DNA of 64,000 bases from a bacterium. GTDB taxonomy: Bacteria > Desulfobacterota > Binatia > HRBIN30 > CADEER01. This document shows, one piece after another, positions 17,012 through 23,653 of the stretch. The number at the start of each line of letters is the position of its first letter. The first letter of the stretch is position 1. The stretch lies in assembly GCA_030430165.1 (NCBI GenBank), contig JAUIGL010000027.1:1-64000 (forward strand), in the 5' to 3' direction. The notes below the pieces were generated by a model. The model searched no databases. It was not told the origin of the DNA and saw only the letters and a program-made list of their open reading frames with translations. The position numbers and the translations under genes were made by a program.

Positions 17012-17285
17012 GGCGGGCTCGCTTGCTCCGTCGCGCCGTCGGGCTATTTCGATCGAATGCCTGCTCGGCGATGAGATCCTCGTCCTCCGCTGCGTGTCCG
17101 GACGCGCAATAACGCTCCACCGATTCCGCGATGCGATCCTGCTCAACCCGTTCGAGCTTCTCCTGGATCGCCTCGCGCACGAACTCGGACACCGTACGGT
17201 AGCGGCCCTGGTCGATCAGGTCCTCGATCCAATCGAGTTGGGCTTCCTCGGCGCTGATCACCGCTCGTCGTTTCCTGGCCACCAT
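16998..17285 (-). CDS. Ribbon-helix-helix-like antitoxin
   Basis: A 95-residue protein encoded first in the pair. The N-terminus (RAVISAEEAQLDWIEDLIDQG) and FVREAIQEKLERVEQDRIAESVE resemble ParD/CopG ribbon-helix-helix antitoxins: a DNA-binding strand, two helices and a charged C-terminal tail that would wrap the toxin. It starts at ATG 17285. A promoter and a palindrome that could be its operator lie just upstream, consistent with autoregulation. Confidence 0.8.
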   Translation of the reverse strand: MVARKRRAVISAEEAQLDWIEDLIDQGRYRTVSEFVREAIQEKLERVEQDRIAESVERYCASGHAAEDEDLIAEQAFDRNSPTARRSKRARRASG

Positions 17286-17293
17286 AGCCGAGC

Positions 17294-17349
17294 AGACTAG
17301 GTTAGTACCCCCTTTTGGTCAACTGAGAAGGTGCACTTAAATAGTGCAC
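17294..17349 (-). promoter_or_regulatory. Promoter and candidate operator of the toxin-antitoxin pair
   Basis: On the minus strand TTGACC (17322-17317) and TAGTCT (17299-17294) are 17 bp apart. Eight bases upstream of the -35 box is GTGCACT-TAAAT-AGTGCAC (17331-17349), a 7-bp inverted repeat. Ribbon-helix-helix antitoxins bind such palindromes, so this is a plausible autoregulatory operator. Confidence 0.5.
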
Positions 17350-17645
17350 TATTGCTCTGGTTCAATACGGATCGGAGCCAACAGTGGTCGCTCTCGTGGA
17401 GATCGAGTGCGTCGGGGCGAAAGCGCCGCATTCGCAGCCGAGGGACAAAACGGATCCGCTCCGACTGCCGCCCGGGCCCAACTACTACAAGTCGAGCTGG
17501 TCGACGAAACTCACGAAGCTGGTTCCGAGCGCGTCGCGGAACGCGTCGTCCGTCGATGTAGCCACTGCGTGCGCATACTCGTGACGCGACCAAGGTTTCG
17601 GCCACGCGTGTTGAACATCCCTCGCGGCTCGTCGAGAATCCCCGA
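17350..17645. other. Gap without a supported gene
   Basis: About 300 bp between the toxin-antitoxin operator and the glutathione transferase gene. Short open frames exist on both strands but none has a ribosome-binding site or a recognisable sequence. No repeat was recognised. Confidence 0.4.
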
Positions 17646-18239
17646 ATGCTCACCCTCTACCATGCGCCGCTGTCGCGCTCGTCCCGCTTCGTCTGGCTCC
17701 TCGAAGAGCTCGGCGCCGACTACTCGATTCACATTACCAAGATCGCGCGCCGCGACGGCTCGGGCAGCGCCGACCCGGACAACCCGCATCCCGACAAGAA
17801 GGTCCCGGCCCTGGTCGACGGCGACGTGCTCGTAACCGAATCGGCGGCGATCGTCCTGTACCTCACCGACAAGTTTCCCGCAGCCGGCATCGGACCGACG
17901 TTCGACGACCCGAAACGCGGGCCTTACCTATCCTGGCTCGCCTACTACGCCGGGGTCATCGAGCCCGTGCTCAGTCTCGAGTTCGCCGGCCTCGGCGACA
18001 ACCCCGACCTACGACGCACGTTTCGCGACCGCGACGCGATGGATCGCCGCATTCTCGCGGCACTCGAGCACGGCCCGTTCCTACTCGGCGAACAGTTCTC
18101 CGGCGCCGACATCCTGGTTGCCAGCATGGGCCAGGTCGAACGCAAGATGCTTCCCGCCGGCGCAGTCGTCGACGCCTACCTCGAACGATGCAGTGCCCGT
18201 CCCGCGCTGGCGCGCGCCATGGCGAAGGACGCCGGATAA
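17646..18239 (+). CDS. Glutathione S-transferase family protein
   Basis: A 197-residue cytosolic protein. The N-terminal thioredoxin-fold domain starts MLTLYHAPLSRSSRFVWLLEELG, with a Ser where GSTs place the catalytic residue. It continues with NPHPDKKVPALVDGD, where the cis-Pro binds glutathione, and TESAAIVLYLTDKFP. The C-terminal helical domain includes FSGADILVASM, the usual N-capping box. The substrate is probably an electrophile. The start ATG 17646 begins the fold directly. It is monocistronic and convergent with the next gene. Confidence 0.92.
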   Translation: MLTLYHAPLSRSSRFVWLLEELGADYSIHITKIARRDGSGSADPDNPHPDKKVPALVDGDVLVTESAAIVLYLTDKFPAAGIGPTFDDPKRGPYLSWLAYYAGVIEPVLSLEFAGLGDNPDLRRTFRDRDAMDRRILAALEHGPFLLGEQFSGADILVASMGQVERKMLPAGAVVDAYLERCSARPALARAMAKDAG

Positions 18240-18315
18240 AGAGCTCGCTCCAGTCACACAGTCACCCTGGGCAGCTCCTCGGCGCCGGGCCGGGAGTATG
18301 ACGGTCGTGGTGAAG

Positions 18316-20079
18316 CTAGCCCGTGATGTCGAACCCGACGAACTTTCCGAACGGGCCCCACCCCGACCCGGTTCTGGCCCTCACCTTCCAGCGCCATGCG
18401 TGGCCGGGATCGAGCGCTTGGATGGGGGTGAACATGGTGTCCGAGGTGATCTCGAGAAACTCGTACGCCATGTCGGTGCCGTCGTAGAGCGCCAACTGGT
18501 AGCTCGTCGCGCCCGCCACCGCGGTCCATTCGAAGGTCGGCGGGTTGTCCGACGTCGACCCGATCGGCGCAATCTGTTGCGGCGGGCCGCCGGGAGTAAC
18601 GGTCGGCGTCGGCGGCACCGGAGTCGGCGTCGGGCTCGGCGTATCAGGCGTTCCCGACGCAGTCGCGGTCGCGGTGGGCTCAGCGATGTTGAAGTTGACG
18701 AAAGCGCCGAACGCCCCCCAGCCGCTGGCGGTTCGAGCCCGTGCCTTCCAGCGCCAGGAGTGCGCCGGATCGAGACCCTGGAGCGGTGTGAACATAGTGC
18801 CCGAGGTGATCTGGAGGAACTCGTAGGCTTTGTCGGTCGCGTCGTAGAGCGCCATCTGGTAGCTCGTCGCACCGGTCACCGCCGTCCACTCGAAGGACGG
18901 CGGATTGTCCGACGTCGAGCCAATCGGCGCAATCTGCTGTGGCGGCCCCGAACCCGGAGTCGACGTTGCTACCGGCGTGTCGGTCGGGGTTCCGATGGGC
19001 ACGGTCACGGTAAAGCTCACGAACGCCCCGAACGGTCCCCAGGCCCCGCCGGTACGGGCGCGAACCTTCCAACGCCAGGCGTGCGCCGGATCCAGCCCCT
19101 GCGCCGGGGTGAAGCTCGTACCCGCCGTGGTCTGGAGAAACTCATACGCCATGTCGGTGCCGTCGTAGAGAGCCATCTGGTAGCTCGTAGCGCCCGCCAC
19201 GGCCGTCCACTCGAAGGTCGGCGGATTCGCGCCGGTCGGTCCAATCGGTGCGATCTGCAGCGGCGGACCACCCGGGGTAATCGTCGCCGTCTCGGTTGCC
19301 GTCGCGGTTGCGGTCGAGCTGGCAGTCGATGTCGGAGTGTCGGTCGGTGTCTCAGTTGCCGTGCCGGTCGGCGTCGACGTCGGAGTATCGGTCGGCGTCG
19401 CTGATGGAGAATCCGTCGGTGTATCGCTGGGAGTCGAGCTCGCCGTTGAGGTCGGCGTCTCCGACGGAGTCGAAGTCGGCGTGGCCGTTGGCGTCGTGGT
19501 CGGCGTGTCGGTGAATGTCGCGGTTGGCGTCTTGGTGAAGCAAGTCGTACCGCTGCCGTCGGCACAGGTAGAGTCCAGATTGGCCTGGAACGAGTTGCAT
19601 CCGTTGTCGGTGAGACAGCGGACGGCGCACTCCAGCGTACCAAACTCGACGCACTGATCGTCCGGCCCCGGCGTCCCCGCGGGGCAGTCGGAACACACGC
19701 AACAGCCAACCGGCACAGTCGGTGTCGCCGACGGAGTCGTAGTCGGCGTCTCGGTCGGCGTCGCAGTTGGCGTCGTAGTCGGCGTCTCGGTCGGGGTCTC
19801 GATCGGCGTCGAGGTAACTGTCGCGGTCGGTGCTTCGGGCGCCGCGCCACACCCACCGTCGCAATCGTCGGCGCCGTCGAAGGTAATGACGTCGCAAGCG
19901 GCGCAGATCGAGTTGCAGGTAGCGAAGTCGACGGCATCGACGCAGATCCCGCCGCTGCCGCAGGCGCCGCCAGAGCACGAGCAACACTCAGCCTCGGCCG
20001 CCGGCGGGGTCGTCGACAACCCGAACAGCATCGCCGCAGCAAACGCGGCAACGAGTACCCTGAGGCGATCAGCGAGCAT
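18316..20079 (-). CDS. Secreted Thr-Pro protein with three near-identical C-terminal domains
   Basis: A 587-residue exported protein. Signal peptide (about 1-28), then a Cys-rich module (CCSCSGGACGSGGICVDAVD), Thr-Pro linker 1, a second Cys module (VGCCVCSDCPAG...CFTKTP) and a long Thr-Pro/Ser linker. The C-terminus has three copies of a domain of about 90 residues beginning PPQQIAPIGSTSDNPPTFEW and containing YQMALYDGTD and WRWKVRART, which looks like a fibronectin-III-like beta sandwich. The copies are very similar at the DNA level, implying recent duplication. The start ATG 20079 overlaps the end of the upstream small gene by 11 bp. Confidence 0.85.
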   Translation of the reverse strand: MLADRLRVLVAAFAAAMLFGLSTTPPAAEAECCSCSGGACGSGGICVDAVDFATCNSICAACDVITFDGADDCDGGCGAAPEAPTATVTSTPIETPTETPTTTPTATPTETPTTTPSATPTVPVGCCVCSDCPAGTPGPDDQCVEFGTLECAVRCLTDNGCNSFQANLDSTCADGSGTTCFTKTPTATFTDTPTTTPTATPTSTPSETPTSTASSTPSDTPTDSPSATPTDTPTSTPTGTATETPTDTPTSTASSTATATATETATITPGGPPLQIAPIGPTGANPPTFEWTAVAGATSYQMALYDGTDMAYEFLQTTAGTSFTPAQGLDPAHAWRWKVRARTGGAWGPFGAFVSFTVTVPIGTPTDTPVATSTPGSGPPQQIAPIGSTSDNPPSFEWTAVTGATSYQMALYDATDKAYEFLQITSGTMFTPLQGLDPAHSWRWKARARTASGWGAFGAFVNFNIAEPTATATASGTPDTPSPTPTPVPPTPTVTPGGPPQQIAPIGSTSDNPPTFEWTAVAGATSYQLALYDGTDMAYEFLEITSDTMFTPIQALDPGHAWRWKVRARTGSGWGPFGKFVGFDITG

Positions 20080-20377
20080 CGTCGCCCTCTTCCGCCGTCG
20101 CGCAACCGTTGCCGCAGGAGCCCGTCAGATTGAAGCGTACAACCCGACAACCCAGATCGCGGCACAACTCGTGACAAGTCAGCGGGCTCTCGGCCGGCGA
20201 GCACCGGTCGGAATCGAGGCACCTTGCACAGGCACAACAGCCCCGCATCACCGCGAGGTCAGCAGGGCGATCCGACTGCTCCGCCTGCGATGCATGCGCC
20301 ACCAGGACAAAGCCGAGTGCGCTCGCAATCGAGAATCTGACGAGCGAGATCACGGTCCTCGGAATCAAGCTGTTCAC
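20069..20377 (-). CDS. Small secreted Cys-rich protein
   Basis: A 102-residue protein that begins with a hydrophobic signal peptide ending near HASQAEQ, followed by 11 cysteines (CCACARCLDSDRC, CHELCRDLGC, GSCGNGC). The spacing resembles the Cys modules of the 18316 and 20418 proteins. The start is GTG 20377, and no good RBS is visible. Its stop overlaps the next gene, so the two are translated together. The function is unknown; it could be a stand-alone copy of the Cys module. Confidence 0.7.
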   Translation of the reverse strand: MNSLIPRTVISLVRFSIASALGFVLVAHASQAEQSDRPADLAVMRGCCACARCLDSDRCSPAESPLTCHELCRDLGCRVVRFNLTGSCGNGCATAEEGDDAR

Positions 20378-20417
20378 GGTCGCGGGGGAGGACTTTCGAA
20401 GGCCAAGGAAGCAATCC

Positions 20418-21560
20418 CTACGGAAACTCTCTGAGCGCCGGGATACACATCACGAAAGCCTTCTTCGCTTCGTACCTCTCCAGCGAGTCGAGATTGCGCG
20501 TGCACACCTCTTTGATCTGCTGGGTCCGGGTACAGTCGTTCAAGGTCTGACAACTCGACCCGGCGCGACAACGGGTACAGACTGGATTGTCGGAACCGTC
20601 GAGGTCGCAGTCGTCTTCGTTGCAGCAAACCCCGGCAAGGCTCATCGTCTCGACGCGGGTCCTCAGGCTGACGTTCTGCTTCTCGAAGCGGTCCTGCTTC
20701 TCCTGCTTCTTTTCGTCGCGGACCTTGTAGCAGATCAGTCGCGCCGCCGGATCGTACAGCGGGGCCGGTGTCACCTCGGCTACCGGGATATCGGGGTCTG
20801 CCGGAGCCGAGGGATTGCAGACCAGGAACGGCTTCATGACACGGGTGCGCTTGGTCTCGAACTCGTCCGTGTAGGTGACGATCCGCTCGCCCACCGTCGG
20901 ACCAATGCTCTTCGCCTTGTAGCACTTGTAGGCATCGAGATCCGGCAACACCGGCGTGAACGTTGGCGTCAAGGACGGCGTGAACGTATTCGAAGGCGTG
21001 AAGGTCTGGGTCGGCGTTTCGGTGAGCGTCGGTGTCTCCGTCGGCGTAAACGTCGGGCAGTCGACCTCGATCCCGTCGCATCGAGCGTGCAAGACCGGCG
21101 TACAACCAACGCTGCAGAAATCCTGAAAGCTCGCCCCCTGTGGAGGCCCGCAGCTGTTGGTGTCGGGGCACGCACAACACCGCTCCGGCGTCGGAGTAGA
21201 GGTAGGCGTGAAGGTTTCCGTAGGCGTATCCGTCGCGGTCGGCGTATCCGACGGGGTCAACGACGGGGTTTCCGTGGGAGTGGCGGTCGGCGTCGAGGTC
21301 GGTGTCGAGGTCGAGGTCGGCGTCAAAGTCGGCAGATCGGGCGCGGTCCCACAGCCGCCGTCGCAGTCGTCGACCGTACTGAAGCCGATCGAACCCAGCG
21401 CACACCCGGCACAAAGATCGTTGCATGCGAACACGTCGAGATCGTCGACGCAGAACAGACAGTCGCTGTCCGTACAGGCACAACAACCAGCCTCAGCTGC
21501 TGGTGCGGCTACGAACGTAGTCGCGAGAAGGCAGAGGGCGGCGGCTAATACTCGATTCAT
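20418..21560 (-). CDS. Secreted Cys-rich Thr-Pro protein
   Basis: A 380-residue exported protein of unknown function. ATG 21560 begins a signal peptide (MNRVLAAALCLLATTF); GGAG lies about 12 nt upstream. It contains a Cys module (CCACTDSDCLFCVDDLD), Thr-Pro linker, a second Cys module (CCACPDTNSCGPPQG), another linker, and a C-terminal domain of about 180 residues starting DLDAYKCYKAKSI, with KPFLVCNPS and CYKVRDEKK. That domain recurs in Binatota-like genomes as far as memory serves, without known function. The gene opens the cluster with the 20069 and 18316 genes. Confidence 0.82.
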   Translation of the reverse strand: MNRVLAAALCLLATTFVAAPAAEAGCCACTDSDCLFCVDDLDVFACNDLCAGCALGSIGFSTVDDCDGGCGTAPDLPTLTPTSTSTPTSTPTATPTETPSLTPSDTPTATDTPTETFTPTSTPTPERCCACPDTNSCGPPQGASFQDFCSVGCTPVLHARCDGIEVDCPTFTPTETPTLTETPTQTFTPSNTFTPSLTPTFTPVLPDLDAYKCYKAKSIGPTVGERIVTYTDEFETKRTRVMKPFLVCNPSAPADPDIPVAEVTPAPLYDPAARLICYKVRDEKKQEKQDRFEKQNVSLRTRVETMSLAGVCCNEDDCDLDGSDNPVCTRCRAGSSCQTLNDCTRTQQIKEVCTRNLDSLERYEAKKAFVMCIPALREFP

Positions 21561-21644
21561 GGGTGTGTCGATCTCCGATCCCTGGCTTGGACTGGTCCAC
21601 GTGTGCCCGACGGACACGCCTAAGAGGCCCTGAGCACTAATCAC

Positions 21645-21674
21645 CGTATAGTTGGCTGGGAATTTGTCTGTCAA
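21645..21674 (-). promoter_or_regulatory. Sigma70-type promoter of the 21560 gene cluster
   Basis: On the minus strand a perfect TTGACA (21674-21669) is followed after 18 bp by TATACG (21650-21645). The leader to ATG 21560 would be about 80 nt. The flanking DNA is unusually AT-rich for this genome. Confidence 0.6.
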
Positions 21675-21909
21675 CAGATTAGTAATCTATTGAGCAATAG
21701 GGATTCTACGTACATCTCCTGACCGATCGGATGATAACTCCCGAGCCAGACGCCCCACCACCACAAGAAAAGTGTGACAATCGTCACAGCGGATTTTCGC
21801 AGATAGGGCGACGGTCTCTGCGGAGCTCGGGTTGGAGCGATCCGACTGGTGGGCGCGACTGCTGGCAAGAACGCTATCTCGCGTTCCATCTGCGTCGCTC
21901 TGCGGCTCT
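21675..21909. other. AT-richer gap upstream of the secreted-protein cluster
   Basis: No gene. It lies between the promoter at 21645-21674 and the GNAT remnant, and holds the CRP-like site listed at 21773-21788. Confidence 0.45.
21773..21788. promoter_or_regulatory. CRP/FNR-family consensus site
   Basis: TGTGACAATCGTCACA is a perfect TGTGA-N6-TCACA palindrome, the CRP consensus. It sits about 100 bp upstream of the -35 box of the 21560 promoter. The regulator is not in the window, so its use here is inference. Confidence 0.45.
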
Positions 21910-22179
21910 TTACTGCGGCAGCTGCTTCGCCAGGTACAGTTGGTGGTGGGTCTGCCCCACCCGCGGCGGGCGCTCGCCGGTGACTTCGAATCCAAGCCGG
22001 CGCAGAACACGCTCCGACGCGACGTTGGGCACGTCGATCGAAGCTAAGATTCGACGGAAGCCTGCGCGAGTAGCCACCCAGTCGATCGCGAGCGAGGCGG
22101 CCTCCTGCGAATAGCCGTTGCCCCACCGCCCCTCGTCGAATGTTTGGAGTCGATCAGAGCCCGGTCGCGCGGTGTGGCG
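21910..22179 (-). pseudogene. GNAT acetyltransferase remnant (C-terminal part)
   Basis: Translation in the frame ending at TAA 21912-21910 gives FDEGRWGNGYSQEAASLAI, then RRILASIDVPNVASERVLRR, LGFEVTGERPP and HHQLYLAKQL. This is the acetyl-CoA-binding C-terminal half of a RimJ/RimL-like GNAT protein. No start codon exists. The frame continues straight from the methyltransferase gene, beginning at the codon after its TGA stop. The N-terminal half is missing, so this is a truncated relic, probably left by the deletion that joined it to the methyltransferase gene. Confidence 0.75.
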
Positions 22180-23028
22180 TCAAGCCGAAGCGCGCACCAG
22201 CCAGACCGATGCCTTCATCGCCAGCCCGCCGTCGCCGCCGAAGGGCTCGAGCGCGCTGCGCAGCGATTGGGCGACGCGGCTCCTGGTCTGGTCGTCCGCA
22301 TCGCGCAGCAGGCGAGCCGCCGGACCCATCTGCATCATGATGGGTACGATCTCGTCGAGCTCGCGCCCCTCGCCGATGGGAAGCTCGGTGTCGTGGCGAT
22401 CGACGTCGATGGCGGAGAAGCCGGCGGCGGCGAGAACCTTCTCCGCCCGCCCTTCCTCGGCGAACGCAAACGGCCCGGGCGCACCCGGCACCGGCAGCTC
22501 TGGGGGCGGCAGGTGCTCGAGGACGGCTTGGGTAGGGACCCACATCCATTCGTTCTCGGTGATCGCGCGCCAGCACACGAAGGACACGACTCCGTTCGCT
22601 TTGAGCGATGCGCGCAGGTTGGCGAACGCCGCCTCCGGGTCAGCGAAGAACATGACACCGAAGCGAGAGAACACTGCGTCGAAGTCGTTGGCGAAGGTCT
22701 CGCTCTGTGCGTCGGCCCGGACGAAGGCGACATTGGTCGTGCCGGACTCTTTCGCCGACTGGGCTGCGCGATCGAGCATCGGGCGCGACAGATCTGCCCC
22801 GAGAACGGAGCCGCCGGCTCCGACACGCCGTGCCAGCTCGAGCGACGTCGCGCCACAACCGCACCCGACATCGAGAATCTTCGCCCCATTGATCGGCCCC
22901 AGGCGCTCCATCGCGGCCAGCCCCAGAGGGCCGACCTGCGCATCGATGAACGACTGCAGCTCGACCCACTTCGGCCCCGCCTGCTCGTTCCAGTACTCCG
23001 CCTGTTCTTGATTCGAGTTGTCTGCCAT
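22180..23028 (-). CDS. SAM-dependent class I methyltransferase
   Basis: A 282-residue cytosolic protein. The SAM-binding motif I is ILDVGCGCGATSLELA (about 51-66), motif II region VLGADLSRPMLDRA and motif post-II FVRADAQSETF, then FDAVFSRFGVMFFADP. The C-terminal half resembles the UbiE/small-molecule methyltransferases annotated in actinobacteria and proteobacteria. The substrate is unknown. The start ATG 23028 has GAGGACTGAG upstream. The reading frame continues after its TGA into a GNAT remnant, suggesting a deletion just behind the gene; the last residues may differ from relatives. Confidence 0.9.
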   Translation of the reverse strand: MADNSNQEQAEYWNEQAGPKWVELQSFIDAQVGPLGLAAMERLGPINGAKILDVGCGCGATSLELARRVGAGGSVLGADLSRPMLDRAAQSAKESGTTNVAFVRADAQSETFANDFDAVFSRFGVMFFADPEAAFANLRASLKANGVVSFVCWRAITENEWMWVPTQAVLEHLPPPELPVPGAPGPFAFAEEGRAEKVLAAAGFSAIDVDRHDTELPIGEGRELDEIVPIMMQMGPAARLLRDADDQTRSRVAQSLRSALEPFGGDGGLAMKASVWLVRASA

Positions 23029-23067
23029 CTCAGTCCTCGTGGCCAGATCGGCTAACCGTTGGTTTCA

Positions 23068-23195
23068 AGCCGCAGATGGACGCAGATCCGCGCGGATGGG
23101 CTATCCGGCAATGCGTGGCCAGCTTTTGGAGCCGTCTGTTCGGAGCACCTTCTAGCAGAAACCCAATCTGCGTCCATCTGCGATCATCTGCGGCT
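23068..23195. repeat. Inverted-repeat element, word family CGCAGATGGACGCAGAT
   Basis: AGCCGCAGATGGACGCAGAT on the left (23068-23087) faces ATCTGCGTCCATCTGCG plus ATCATCTGCGGCT on the right (23166-23195). The right end overlaps the stop codon of the HxlR gene by two bases. A lone arm of this family is at 16301. Confidence 0.65.
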
Positions 23196-23643
23196 AGCTT
23201 CTCTTCCGCTCGGCCACCCGCATCCGACGCACGTCCAGCGCTTCACCGGTGCGCGCGTCGACCATGGCGGGCGTAATCTCTTCGCCAGTGTCGCGGTCGA
23301 CCATCACGAAGGGGTTCTCGCCCTCCTCCCACAGCCAGTCCTCGCCCCAGCGCCACATTGCGGCCAGCACTTGCCAGAAGTCGCGGCCCTTTTCGGTCAG
23401 GCGGTACTCGTAGCGTCGCGGCCGCTCCGAATAGGCCACCTTTTCCATCAAGCCGTCGGCCACCAGGCGGTTCAGCCGGTTGGCGAGAATGGCGCGGCTG
23501 ACACCGAGCGACTCCTGAAACTGTTCGAAGCGACGCTGCCCCATGAACGCGTTTCGCAGGATGATCGGCGTCCACCAGTCGCCGATCAGGTCGGTCGCGC
23601 GCGCGATCGGGCACGGCCACTTGTCGAATCGAGTTCGCCGCAT
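23194..23643 (-). CDS. HxlR family winged-helix transcriptional regulator
   Basis: A 149-residue DNA-binding protein. CPIARATDLIGDWWTPIILR near the N-terminus is the HxlR signature with the redox-type Cys, then FEQFQESLGVSRAILANRL (recognition helix) and EYRLTEKGRDF (wing). The start ATG 23643 lies 10 bp after the stop of the molybdopterin oxidoreductase, so it is probably in the same transcript and may regulate it. The extended C-terminus with VMVDRDTGEEITPAM is typical of one HxlR subgroup. The ligand is unknown. Confidence 0.92.
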   Translation of the reverse strand: MRRTRFDKWPCPIARATDLIGDWWTPIILRNAFMGQRRFEQFQESLGVSRAILANRLNRLVADGLMEKVAYSERPRRYEYRLTEKGRDFWQVLAAMWRWGEDWLWEEGENPFVMVDRDTGEEITPAMVDARTGEALDVRRMRVAERKRS

Positions 23644-23653
23644 GACGCCGCGC

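Noticed and set aside
17297-17653. A 118-codon minus-strand frame upstream of the toxin-antitoxin pair
   Set aside because: No RBS, no recognisable sequence, and it crosses the promoter and operator.
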